Shown here piece after piece: positions 50,184-58,124 of a DNA stretch of 64,000 nt. Where the stretch lies: the NCBI GenBank assembly GCA_030656215.1, contig JAUSOD010000093.1, positions 1-64,000 of the forward strand, given 5' to 3'. Each line of letters opens with the position of its first letter. Position 1 is the stretch's first letter. This stretch comes from Azoarcus sp. GTDB taxonomy: Bacteria > Pseudomonadota > Gammaproteobacteria > Burkholderiales > Rhodocyclaceae. Below the pieces are notes generated by a model that was given only the letters and a program-made list of their open reading frames with translations, was not told the DNA's origin and ran no database searches. The position numbers and the translations under genes were made by a program.

Positions 50184-51266
50184 TCAGGCTGCGCCGGTGG
50201 CTGCCTTGAATGCCGGTGCCGCCCCGGGTACCGATTCATCCATAGATCCCGCGCGCGGGCGACGCTCCAGCCGGATTGAGCGCGCCCGCAACTGACCGCA
50301 GCCGGCATCGACTTCCTGTCCCGCAGAGTGACGCAGCTTGGTCAGCACGCCGTGCTGGTGCAGCCACCGCCCCAACTCGGAAGCGCGCTCCCATGAAGGA
50401 CGCCTGAAATCGAGTTCGGCCACCGTGTTGTACGGGATCAGGTTCATGATCGCGTACTTGCCGGCCAGCAGGCGGACGATGCCCTCCATTTCTTCCTGGC
50501 TGTCGTTGACCCCTTCGATGAGGGTCCATTGGTACTGGATTGGATAGCCGGTGGTACGGGCATAAGTTTCGCCAAGCGCCACCAGCTCGGCGGGCTCGAA
50601 CCGAGGTGCGCGCGGTAACAGTTTCTCGCGCAACTCGGCACGGCTTGAATGCAGCGACAGTGCCAGCGCCGGCTTCACCGTCATCTGCGGCAGACGTTCG
50701 AACACACGGTGATCGCCCACCGTGGAAAACACCAGGTTCTTGTGACCGATGCCACCGGCCGTACCGAGGAACTCTATCGCCTCGATCACATTGTCGAGAT
50801 TGTGGGCCGGCTCCCCCATGCCCATGAAGACCACCTTGCGCACCGTCCGGAGGCGGCGGGCGAGCACGACCTGGGCCACGATCTCGGCGCTGCCGAGCTG
50901 GCGGATCAGCCCGTCGCGTCCGGTCATGCAGAAGACGCAGCCCACCGCGCAGCCAAGCTGGGACGACACGCACAAGCCGTCACGCGGCAACAGCACACTT
51001 TCCACCATCTGCTCATCGGCCAGCGCCACCAGCAGGCGTGAGGAGCCGTCCTCGCCCGGATGCTCGGAGCGCAGTTGGGCGAGGCCCTGCAAGCGGCTTG
51101 TCAGCTCGGGCAGCGCCTGGCGGACGCTCAGTGGCAGATCGTGCTCGGCCCGGCGGGGGCCGGCGTCAAGCGGTTGCCCCTGAGCCCAGGCGCGGAGTAT
51201 CCGTTGCTGGTGGCAGGGCTTGGCGCCGAGTTCGCGCAGGCCGTGGGTGATGTGTTCGATGCGCAT
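50184..51266 (-). CDS. RlmN-like radical-SAM RNA methyltransferase
   Basis: 360 residues of the RlmN/Cfr family, which methylate C2 or C8 of adenines in 23S rRNA/tRNA. The 4Fe-4S cysteines are C106, C110 and C113 (GCAVGCVFC). C99 (LCVSSQ) and the methyl-carrying C323 (EVDAGCGQL) are also kept, with GMGEP at 149-153 for SAM. So all catalytic residues are present. It is not in the usual rlmN context (ndk/ispG), which suggests a paralogue. A minus-strand TAGAAT (51276-51281) lies so close to the ATG that the mRNA is nearly leaderless. It is convergent with the hybrid kinase. Confidence 0.85.
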   Translation of the reverse strand: MRIEHITHGLRELGAKPCHQQRILRAWAQGQPLDAGPRRAEHDLPLSVRQALPELTSRLQGLAQLRSEHPGEDGSSRLLVALADEQMVESVLLPRDGLCVSSQLGCAVGCVFCMTGRDGLIRQLGSAEIVAQVVLARRLRTVRKVVFMGMGEPAHNLDNVIEAIEFLGTAGGIGHKNLVFSTVGDHRVFERLPQMTVKPALALSLHSSRAELREKLLPRAPRFEPAELVALGETYARTTGYPIQYQWTLIEGVNDSQEEMEGIVRLLAGKYAIMNLIPYNTVAELDFRRPSWERASELGRWLHQHGVLTKLRHSAGQEVDAGCGQLRARSIRLERRPRAGSMDESVPGAAPAFKAATGAA

Positions 51267-51300
51267 GGGGGGTGGATTCTAGCGGGACACCGGGTGGACA

Positions 51301-51334
51301 GCAAAAAGCCCCGAGGCATTGCCATCGGGGCTTT
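51301..51334 (-). terminator. Terminator after the phasin gene
   Basis: A 10-bp stem (51305-51314 with 51325-51334) with a 10-base loop that contains its own GGC/GCC pairing. The minus-strand T5 tail is at 51303-51307. It follows the phasin stop by about 33 bases. Confidence 0.85.
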
Positions 51335-51366
51335 CGGCCGTCGGTCCCGAGGGACCGGGGCGGGTA

Positions 51367-51672
51367 TTACTTGCCGGCGTTCTGGAACTTGGCCATCGCG
51401 GTCTGGCCAACTTCGGTCGCCAGTGCGGTGAAGGCTTCGCCCTGAGCTTGCAGGAGCTTGAACAGCGCGGTGTTGGCATCAACGTTGAAGCGAACCAGCT
51501 CTTCCGGCGACTTCAGCTTGGTGGCCTTTTCGGCTTCGGACTTGAAGAAGGCCATCAGCTCTTCGCTGGCTTTCTTCTGCAGTTCGATCGACTTGCCGAT
51601 GGTCTGGGCCTGGATGGCCATCAGTGCTTGAACGGCTTCGATCGGGTTCTGGAAATCGGTCTTTGCGGACAT
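51367..51672 (-). CDS. Phasin family protein, 101 aa
   Basis: Short phasin that coats polyhydroxyalkanoate granules. It is all helical: MSAKTDFQNPIEAVQALMAIQAQTIGKSIELQKKASEELMAFFKSEAEKATKLKSPEELVRFNVDANTALFKLLQAQGEAFTALATEVGQ. That matches the phasin_2 pattern but is shorter than the usual 150-190 residues. It has a strong promoter and its own terminator, so it is a highly expressed single gene. TAGs: AAAGGAG ribosome site. PHA synthase genes are not in this window. Confidence 0.88.
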   Translation of the reverse strand: MSAKTDFQNPIEAVQALMAIQAQTIGKSIELQKKASEELMAFFKSEAEKATKLKSPEELVRFNVDANTALFKLLQAQGEAFTALATEVGQTAMAKFQNAGK

Positions 51673-51709
51673 GGTGTTGCTCCTTTGGTGGTTATGTTGC
51701 AGTGCACAA

Positions 51710-51745
51710 TGAACGCTACTTTACCCCTTCTAAAATTGATGTCAA
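51710..51745 (-). promoter_or_regulatory. Strong sigma-70 promoter of the phasin gene
   Basis: On the minus strand TTGACA (51740-51745) and TAAAGT (51718-51723) are 16 bases apart. Transcription would begin near 51711, giving a ~39-base leader. A TTGTGCACTGCAA dyad-like element (51697-51709) lies right after the start point and may bind a regulator. Confidence 0.65.
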
Positions 51746-51833
51746 CAGTTTTTTTAGACGAACTTCTCCCTGGCCTGCCGTTTGAATTCCGGCGCCATCC
51801 TGTGTTCTGACATTCGCGGGGTTTTTGCCTTGA

Positions 51834-52184
51834 TTAGCTGCCGGGGGACGCGTCGGGGTGATCCGCGTCCTCGAGCGGATAGGCGTCTGCGACATAGGCC
51901 GGGCCCTTCATCACCAGTACGATGAATGCACCGATCGCCACCGTAAACACGATGGTCCAGTGCAGGATGACAAGGCTGATTCCGTAGATATCGATGGTGG
52001 TGATGCGACTGGCGATGTCCACTGCAGTCCCGCTCCAGGGATAAAATCGGGCGAGTACGGAGGGCAATGCCAGCACCAGCGTACCGATGAGCAAGGCCTT
52101 CGGCAGGAGACGCAGGATCTTGCGCTCGCGACCGGGATTGGTTTTCCGAAACCCTGGCAATGTGTTGAAAAAATTCATGGTCAT
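51834..52184 (-). CDS. Small two-helix membrane protein, unknown function
   Basis: 116 residues. A basic N-terminus (MTMNFFNTLPGFRKTNPGRERKILRLLPK) leads into a first helix (ALLIGTLVLALPSVLARF). A periplasmic loop and a second helix (LVILHWTIVFTVAIGAFIVLVM) follow, then an acidic tail (YPLEDADHPDASPGS). I do not recognise a named family. GAGGAAAC precedes the ATG at 52184; an ATG at 52178 is the alternative. It sits 43 bases after the DUF3429 gene and may be co-transcribed with it. Confidence 0.65.
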   Translation of the reverse strand: MTMNFFNTLPGFRKTNPGRERKILRLLPKALLIGTLVLALPSVLARFYPWSGTAVDIASRITTIDIYGISLVILHWTIVFTVAIGAFIVLVMKGPAYVADAYPLEDADHPDASPGS

Positions 52185-52227
52185 GTTTCCTCGTGGTGGG
52201 GTTGCCGTGGTGAGGCGGGGCCCATCC

Positions 52228-52701
52228 TCACGGGCCGACGCTGCCGGCAATCAGACACAAACAGGCGACCACCGTGAGCCGACTGCGCAGGGGCAGGTAC
52301 CACCCAGGCAAACCTACGCTGACAGCCAGGCGGCGATACTGCCAATAAGTGGAGAGGAAGCCGCCGATCAGCAGCACGTTTGCAGTTGTCGTATCGACCA
52401 GCAATGCCGGCCACGCCAGCAGGGCTGGCACCACACTCCATATAAAACATAGAGTGCGCTGACGTGGAGAAAGTGCCGCCAGGCTCATTGCGAAGCCCCA
52501 GTGTAAGGCCCCGACAAAGCTCAGGATCACGCCACCGTAGGCGAGCAGTGCATCACGCCCGCGCGATGCGATTTCTCCATCAACGAAGACCGCCACCGCC
52601 AGCAGGACAAAGGGAAGCAATCCACCGTAGCCCAGTAAAGCCACGATTGTGGGCGTCGGGGCTGGCTCAGTCGTTGTCCGGGGACCCGGGGTCATAGGCA
52701 T
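52228..52701 (-). CDS. DUF3429 membrane protein
   Basis: 157 residues with four to five hydrophobic helices and the DUF3429 pattern ALLGYGGLLPFVLLAV...LLAYGGVILSFVGALHWGFAM...WSVVPALLAWPALL...YWQYRRLAVSVGLPGWYLPLRSRLTVVA. The family is of unknown function and common in proteobacteria. It is divergent from blc. Confidence 0.82.
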   Translation of the reverse strand: MPMTPGPRTTTEPAPTPTIVALLGYGGLLPFVLLAVAVFVDGEIASRGRDALLAYGGVILSFVGALHWGFAMSLAALSPRQRTLCFIWSVVPALLAWPALLVDTTTANVLLIGGFLSTYWQYRRLAVSVGLPGWYLPLRSRLTVVACLCLIAGSVGP

Positions 52702-52812
52702 CAGAACATCGCTCCGTGTACAGTGGGGTCATGCAGAGATACTATGAACCATGTTTCTAGTTGTCCAGGACAAAATAATGGAAAATTCAATTTCACGCGC
52801 AATGAGGCAGGC

Positions 52813-53394
52813 ATGACCATGACAAACAGGGTTATTCGGCTACGCTTTCTCCCTTTTCGGAACATCTTGCGCGTCCTTTTGCTTGCGCCTTTGCTCGTGC
52901 TCAGTGCCTGCTCGACCATGCCGCCGGAGGGGGTTGCTGTGGTGACCCCCTTCGATATCGCGCGCTACGAGGGCAAGTGGTACGAAGTGGCTCGTCTGGA
53001 TCACTCGTTCGAGCGCGGGCTGAGCGATGTGAGCGCACGCTACCGCATGCAGGCCGATGGCAGTGTGGAGGTGATCAATCGTGGCTACGACAGCAAGCGC
53101 GGGGAGTGGCGCGAGGCGAAGGGACGGGCCCTATTCACCGGAAGTCCGGAGCGTGGATCGCTGAAAGTTTCCTTTTTCGGACCTTTCTATGGCGGCTACC
53201 ACGTCGTGGCGCTGGACCAGCAACACTACCGCTGGGCCATGGTGATCGGTCCCAGCCGCAATTACCTGTGGATTCTGTCGCGGGACAAGGCGTTGCCGGT
53301 CGGTACCCGCGAACAACTACTCGAGCAGGCTCGCGCGCTGGGGGTGGATCCCGCGCAACTGATCTGGGTTGCCCAGACCCGCGACGACGGTTGA
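52813..53394 (+). CDS. blc: Outer-membrane lipocalin Blc
   Basis: 193-residue lipoprotein. The signal peptide ends in the lipobox LSAC (VLLLAPLLVLSAC). The lipocalin fold carries the signature ARYEGKWYEVARLDHSFERGLSDVSARY, then FFGPFYGGYHVVALDQQHYRWAMVIGPSRNYLWILSR. It binds fatty acids or lysophospholipids at the outer membrane. GAGG lies five bases before the ATG at 52813. Its 3' end overlaps the convergent ribbon-helix-helix gene by 78 bases. Confidence 0.92.
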   Translation: MTMTNRVIRLRFLPFRNILRVLLLAPLLVLSACSTMPPEGVAVVTPFDIARYEGKWYEVARLDHSFERGLSDVSARYRMQADGSVEVINRGYDSKRGEWREAKGRALFTGSPERGSLKVSFFGPFYGGYHVVALDQQHYRWAMVIGPSRNYLWILSRDKALPVGTREQLLEQARALGVDPAQLIWVAQTRDDG

Positions 53395-53817
53395 CGGTGC
53401 CGGTCGGGTGGCGGATTGAGTCGGCTCGCGTGCGGCGGCCACGGCAGGCAAAGGCGCTGTCGATCGCTGCAGCCGCTGTTCGCCGGTGAGCACCTTTGCC
53501 GCGTTCAGGCTGCGGATCGGCACAGAGGTGTCGGCCGGGATCAGGCCTGCGACCTGCAGTTGAAGGTAGCGGCTGCAACTCACGCGCAGGAAAGAGGTGA
53601 AGTTTGCGCGGTCGTGGGCGGTGCCGGTGTCGGGCAGTTCGTCGTGAAGGCGGGTCACGAGTTGCGGAACGCTGAGTCCGTCGCGCTCGCCGATCTCTTC
53701 CAGCACGCGCCAGAAGATGTTCTCCAGACGAATGCTGGTGGCTACGCCGCGCAGGCGAATCGAGCGCGCACGGCAGGCGTAGAGCGCGGGGTCGGCGTTG
53801 GTGAAGATCTGGCACAT
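53317..53817 (-). CDS. Ribbon-helix-helix domain protein
   Basis: 166 residues. The N-terminal part is the RHH_4-type ribbon-helix-helix domain (MCQIFTNADPALYACRARSIRLRGVATSIRLENIFWRVLEEIGERDGLSVPQLVTRLHDEL, then NFTSFLRVSCSRYLQLQ), a DNA-binding fold seen in small regulators. The C-terminal 60 residues are low-complexity (RSTAPLPAVAAAREPTQSATRPAPST) and their coding region is antisense to the last 78 bases of blc. The target is unknown. Confidence 0.82.
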   Translation of the reverse strand: MCQIFTNADPALYACRARSIRLRGVATSIRLENIFWRVLEEIGERDGLSVPQLVTRLHDELPDTGTAHDRANFTSFLRVSCSRYLQLQVAGLIPADTSVPIRSLNAAKVLTGEQRLQRSTAPLPAVAAAREPTQSATRPAPSTVVAGLGNPDQLRGIHPQRASLLE

Positions 53818-53905
53818 GGACGACTCCGCAAAACGATGATCACAAGGGCATTGTAGGTGCTGGCCGGCGTGCGCGCGACATGCTGACCAGCACTGTACCC
53901 GGTGA

Positions 53906-54484
53906 TCAGTGGGTGATGCGGGTACCCAGCAGGGTCAGAAACTGCGCCAGCCACGCCGGATGGGCGGGCCAGGCCGGTGCGCTGACCAGATTGCCATCGG
54001 TCACGGCCTGATCGATCGGGATGTCGGCATAGGTGCCACCGGCCAGCTCCACCTCTGCACGGCAGGCAGGGTAGGCCGAGCAACGTCGGCCCTCAAGCAC
54101 GCGGGCGCCGGCCAGCAGCTGGGCGCCGTGACACACTGCTGCAACCGGCTTGTTGGTGGCGAAAAAGTGCCGCACCGCGGCGATCACCTTGTCGTTCATG
54201 CGCAGGTATTCGGGACCGCGTCCGCCGGGTATCACCAGCGCATCGTAATCGGCAGGGTCGAGCTCGTCGAAAGTCGCGTTGAGCGCGAAGTTATGGCCCC
54301 GCTTCTCCGAATAGGTCTGATCGCCCTCGAAGTCGTGAATGGCGGTTGCAATTGACTGGCCGGCCTTCTTTCCCGGGCAGGCGGCGTGGACTTCATGGCC
54401 CACCGCGAGCAGGGTCTGAAACGGCACCATGGTCTCGTAGTCTTCGCAGTAATCGCCGCAGATCATCAGGATTTTCTTGCCCAT
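53906..54484 (-). CDS. DJ-1/PfpI family protein
   Basis: 192 residues of the class I glutamine-amidotransferase-like PfpI group. It starts MGKKILMICGDYCEDYETMVPFQ (conserved Glu). It has LVIPGGRGPEYLR and the nucleophile elbow AVCHGAQLL with the reactive Cys followed by His. The family includes deglycase, protease and chaperone-like members, so the activity cannot be fixed. I prefer the second of two adjacent ATGs (54484) for spacing to GAGGAG. Flanked by unrelated genes. Confidence 0.88.
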   Translation of the reverse strand: MGKKILMICGDYCEDYETMVPFQTLLAVGHEVHAACPGKKAGQSIATAIHDFEGDQTYSEKRGHNFALNATFDELDPADYDALVIPGGRGPEYLRMNDKVIAAVRHFFATNKPVAAVCHGAQLLAGARVLEGRRCSAYPACRAEVELAGGTYADIPIDQAVTDGNLVSAPAWPAHPAWLAQFLTLLGTRITH

Positions 54485-54659
54485 CATCGTCTCCTCGAGT
54501 TGTGTGTGAACGCACGGTCGGCGCTGTCCCGTATCAGACCGCTGCCCAACCGCTGCGTTTAGTCTGGGCGAACTCCGGGGGGCGGGGGTGGTATCCGGTT
54601 GTGACCTTGGACGACGGCTCGGACTGTGGCCTGTGGAATCCGTGTGGTGGCGAAGGCCG

Positions 54660-54692
54660 ACAAAGAATGCCCGCCATCTCGCGATGGCGGGC
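54660..54692 (-). terminator. Terminator of the Calvin gene cluster after fba
   Basis: Perfect 10-bp stem (54669-54678 with 54683-54692) and 4-base loop, then on the minus strand a moderately T-rich tail (ATTCTTTG). A second small hairpin (54697-54710) lies just before it, so the two may act in tandem. Confidence 0.7.
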
Positions 54693-54743
54693 GAAATGCC
54701 CGAATGGGCAGGGAATCTCGCCCAACCCGCTTGTCGGCGCGGA

Positions 54744-55796
54744 TCAGGCCGCCTTCCTGGGCGCGTAGCGGCGGGCGATGGCGTCGAGTGACAGCGGTTT
54801 GATCCGGCTCGCCTGGCCAGCGCAGCCGAAGGCTTCGAAGCGCTCGCGGCAGATGCCGGCGGCAGCGTCGCGCGCGGCCTTGAAGAACTTTCGCGGGTCG
54901 AACTCCTTGCGGTCGGTGTCGACCAGGCGCCGAATTGCGCCGCTCATCGCCAGACGCAGGTCGGTGTCGATGTTGATCTTGCGCACCCCGTTGCGGATGC
55001 CTTGAACAATGGCCTCGACCGGCACGCCGTAGGTTTCGCCGATGTCGCCGCCGTGTTCGCGGATGATCGCGAGCCACTCCTGTGGCACGCTGGACGAGCC
55101 GTGCATCACCAGGTGGGTGTCGGGGATGCGACGGTGGATTGCGGCGATGCGCTCGATCGCGAGGATGTCGCCGGTGGGCGGGCGGGTGAACTTGTATGCA
55201 CCATGGCTGGTGCCGATCGCGACCGCGAGCGCATCCACCCCGGTGGCGGCGACGAAGTCGGCGGCTTCGGCTGGGTCGGTGAGCATCTGGCTGTGGTCCA
55301 GAATACCTTCGGCGCCGACCCCGTCCTCCTCACCGGCCTGACCGCTCTCGAGCGAACCGAGACAACCAAGCTCACCTTCGACCGATACCCCTACCGCGTG
55401 CGCCATGTCGACCACGCGGCGGGTGGTGGCGACGTTGTAATCGTAGCTCGCCGGGGTCTTCATGTCCTCCATCAGCGAGCCGTCCATCATCACGCTGGTG
55501 AAGCCCGAACGGATCGATTGCTGGCACACCGCCGGGCTGGAACCGTGGTCCTGGTGCAGGCAGATCGGGATGTCCGGCCATTGCTCGACCGCGGCCTCGA
55601 CCATCTTTTTGAGGAAGGCCTCGCCGGCATAGCCGCGAGCACCGGCCGAGGCCTGCAGGATGACCGGGCTGTCGGTGCCCGCGGCGGCCAGCATGATGGC
55701 CTGGATCTGCTCCATATTGTTGATGTTGAATGCGGGGATGCCGTAGTCGTGGTCGGCGGCGTGGTCGAGCAATTGACGTAGTGAGATCATGGCCAT
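54744..55796 (-). CDS. fba: Fructose-1,6-bisphosphate aldolase, class II Calvin type (CbbA)
   Basis: Zinc aldolase that condenses triose phosphates to fructose 1,6-bisphosphate and also makes sedoheptulose bisphosphate in the Calvin cycle. The 350 residues start [30 protein letters not shown]. The metal and substrate motifs [42 protein letters not shown] and [18 protein letters not shown] are present. The start at 55796 has TGAGGAG upstream. Last gene of the cluster, 10 bases after pgk. Confidence 0.95.
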   Translation of the reverse strand: MAMISLRQLLDHAADHDYGIPAFNINNMEQIQAIMLAAAGTDSPVILQASAGARGYAGEAFLKKMVEAAVEQWPDIPICLHQDHGSSPAVCQQSIRSGFTSVMMDGSLMEDMKTPASYDYNVATTRRVVDMAHAVGVSVEGELGCLGSLESGQAGEEDGVGAEGILDHSQMLTDPAEAADFVAATGVDALAVAIGTSHGAYKFTRPPTGDILAIERIAAIHRRIPDTHLVMHGSSSVPQEWLAIIREHGGDIGETYGVPVEAIVQGIRNGVRKINIDTDLRLAMSGAIRRLVDTDRKEFDPRKFFKAARDAAAGICRERFEAFGCAGQASRIKPLSLDAIARRYAPRKAA

Positions 55797-55806
55797 GGGT
55801 GACTCC

Positions 55807-57066
55807 TCAGTTGAATTGCGGCTCGTGTTCGAACGCCGGCACCGGATTGATCCGCCGGCTGTTGGGCCGGGCGCGGGCGCGCAGCGCGGTGACTGCGGGC
55901 AACTCGCGGCCTTCGAGAAACTCGAGGAAGGCACCGCCGCCGGTCGAGATATAGTCGATTTGCTCGCCGACTCCGAAGGCGGCGATCGCCGCCAGCGTAT
56001 CGCCACCCCCGGCGATGCTGTATCCGGCGCTGGCCGCGATCGCCTCGGCCAGCGCCCGGGTGCCGGCAGCGAAGGGTTCGAGCTCGAATACGCCGAGCGG
56101 CCCGTTCCATACGATGGTGCCGGCGTCGGCGAGTTCGGCCGCGAGTTGTGCGGCGCTGGCGGGACCGATGTCGAGGATCATGTCGCCGTCACTCAAGCGG
56201 TCGATGTTGCGCACCGCGGTCCACGCGTCGGCGGCGAAACGGTCGGCGACGACCACGTCTTGCGGCAGCCACAGGCGGGCGCCACGGGCCGCCAGACGTT
56301 GTTCCACCCGACGCGCGGCGTCGGCCAGGTCGGGCTCGGCGAGCGACTTGCCGATGCCGTGGCCGCGCGCGGCGATGAAGGTGTTGGCGATGCCGCCGCC
56401 GACCTCGAGCAGGTCGACCTTGTTGGCCAGTGATTCCAGAATGGCGAGCTTGGTCGACACCTTGGAGCCGCCAACGATGGCGACCAGCGGCCGCGCCGGC
56501 GCAGCAAGCGCGGTGCCGAGCGCGTCGAGCTCGGCGCTCAGCAGCGGCCCGGCGCAGGCCATCGGGGCGGCGAGCGCGAGCGCGTGCAGGGTGCATTCGC
56601 GGCGGTGCGCGGTGCCGAAGGCCTCGTTCACATAGACCTCCACCCAGCGCGCGATGCGTGCGGCGAGTTGCGGGTCGTCGGCTTTTTCGCCACGGTTGCC
56701 ACGGCAGTTTTCCAGCACCACCACCTCACCGTCGGCGAACTCGAAGTCGCCGTCGATCCAGTCTTTCACCAGCGGCACCGGGCGTCCGAGCAGGGCGGAC
56801 AGGTGGGCGGCCACTGCAGCCAGACTGTCGGCGGCGGTGAGGGCCCCTTCCTGCGGGCGACCGAGGTGGGAGGTGATCGCGAGCGCCGCGCCGGCATCGA
56901 GGCAGGCGTGGATGCCGGGCAGGGTGGCACGAATGCGGCTGTCGTCGGCAATGCCGCCGTCGGCCGCGAGCGGCACGTTGAAGTCGGCGCGCATGAACAC
57001 GCGTCGGCCGGCGAGGGCACCATTGCCGATCAGGGTGTCGAGGCGCAGAAAGCTGTCGGTCGCCAT
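55807..57066 (-). CDS. pgk: Phosphoglycerate kinase
   Basis: Interconverts 3-phosphoglycerate and 1,3-bisphosphoglycerate. The 419 residues start [33 protein letters not shown]. They contain [62 protein letters not shown] and the phosphate-binding [13 protein letters not shown]. The opening is slightly diverged (ENCR for the usual ENVR). The ATG overlaps the gap stop by one base, so the two are coupled. Confidence 0.96.
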   Translation of the reverse strand: MATDSFLRLDTLIGNGALAGRRVFMRADFNVPLAADGGIADDSRIRATLPGIHACLDAGAALAITSHLGRPQEGALTAADSLAAVAAHLSALLGRPVPLVKDWIDGDFEFADGEVVVLENCRGNRGEKADDPQLAARIARWVEVYVNEAFGTAHRRECTLHALALAAPMACAGPLLSAELDALGTALAAPARPLVAIVGGSKVSTKLAILESLANKVDLLEVGGGIANTFIAARGHGIGKSLAEPDLADAARRVEQRLAARGARLWLPQDVVVADRFAADAWTAVRNIDRLSDGDMILDIGPASAAQLAAELADAGTIVWNGPLGVFELEPFAAGTRALAEAIAASAGYSIAGGGDTLAAIAAFGVGEQIDYISTGGGAFLEFLEGRELPAVTALRARARPNSRRINPVPAFEHEPQFN

Positions 57067-58091
57067 CACGCGGCCTCCATCATCGCGCACGCGGTGTCGA
57101 GCATGCGGTTGGAGAAGCCCCACTCGTTGTCGTACCAGGCGGTGACCGTGACCAAGTTGTGGTCGACCTTGGTCAGGGTGGCGTCGAACAGGCTGGAGTG
57201 GGGATTGTGGTTGAAGTCGCACGACACCAGCGGCAGGTCGTTGACCGCGAGGATGCCGTTGAGCGCACCATGCGCGGCCTCGCGCACGAGGTCGTTGACC
57301 TCGGTGACACTGGTTTCGCGCGCGGCGAGGAAGGTGAAGTGGGTGAAGGATACATTGGGCGTGGGCACTCGCATCGCGTAGCCGTCGAGCAGGCCGGCGA
57401 GTTCCGGCAGCACCAGCCCGACCGCGGCGGCAGCGCCGGTCTTGGTCGGGATCAAGGACTGGGTAGCGGAGCGGGCGCGGCGCAGGTCGGCGTGATGGAC
57501 GTCGATCAGCACCTGATCATTGGTGTAGGAATGCACCGTGACCATGTGTCCGCGCACGATGCCGAGCGGGCGGTGCAGGGCGAAGGCGAGCGGGGCGAGG
57601 CAGTTGGTGGTGCAGCTCGCATTGGACACGATGCGGTGGCTGCTGCGCAGCACCTGATCGTTGACCCCATAGACGATGGTGGCGTCGATGTCGGCGCCGC
57701 CCGGGGCGGAGATCAGCACCTTGCCCGCACCTGCGTCGAGATGGGCGCCGGCCGTGGCCCGGGTGGTAAACAGGCCGGTACATTCGAGCACCACGTCCAC
57801 GCCCAGCTGTTGCCACGGCAGGCGGGTGGGGTCGCGCTCGGCGAGCACGCGGATGCGGTCGCCGGCGACGCGCATCTCACCCTCGCCGCCTTCACCTGCC
57901 CCGACCTCGACCGGATGCGCAAAAGGGCCGTGGATGCTGTCGTAGCGGGTCAGATGGGCATTGGTTTCGGGGCTGCCGAGATCGTTGATGGCGACGATCT
58001 CGAGGTCGTGCTGTTTGCCGTACTCGTAGTGGGCGCGCAGCACGTTGCGCCCGATGCGGCCGTAGCCGTTGATCGCGACTCTGATGGTCAT
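57066..58091 (-). CDS. gap: Glyceraldehyde-3-phosphate dehydrogenase
   Basis: Reduces 1,3-bisphosphoglycerate in the Calvin direction. The 341 residues start [23 protein letters not shown]. The catalytic Cys is in [12 protein letters not shown], with [32 protein letters not shown] and [16 protein letters not shown] small Gly/Glu-rich insertion (GAGEGGEGE) sits near residue 65. Erythrose-4-phosphate dehydrogenase (Epd) is related, but the pgk/tkt context favours Gap. It starts 33 bases after tkt and overlaps pgk. Confidence 0.93.
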   Translation of the reverse strand: MTIRVAINGYGRIGRNVLRAHYEYGKQHDLEIVAINDLGSPETNAHLTRYDSIHGPFAHPVEVGAGEGGEGEMRVAGDRIRVLAERDPTRLPWQQLGVDVVLECTGLFTTRATAGAHLDAGAGKVLISAPGGADIDATIVYGVNDQVLRSSHRIVSNASCTTNCLAPLAFALHRPLGIVRGHMVTVHSYTNDQVLIDVHHADLRRARSATQSLIPTKTGAAAAVGLVLPELAGLLDGYAMRVPTPNVSFTHFTFLAARETSVTEVNDLVREAAHGALNGILAVNDLPLVSCDFNHNPHSSLFDATLTKVDHNLVTVTAWYDNEWGFSNRMLDTACAMMEAA

Positions 58092-58124
58092 GAGTGTCTC
58101 CTCGAGTGGTGTGATCGGTCGTGT

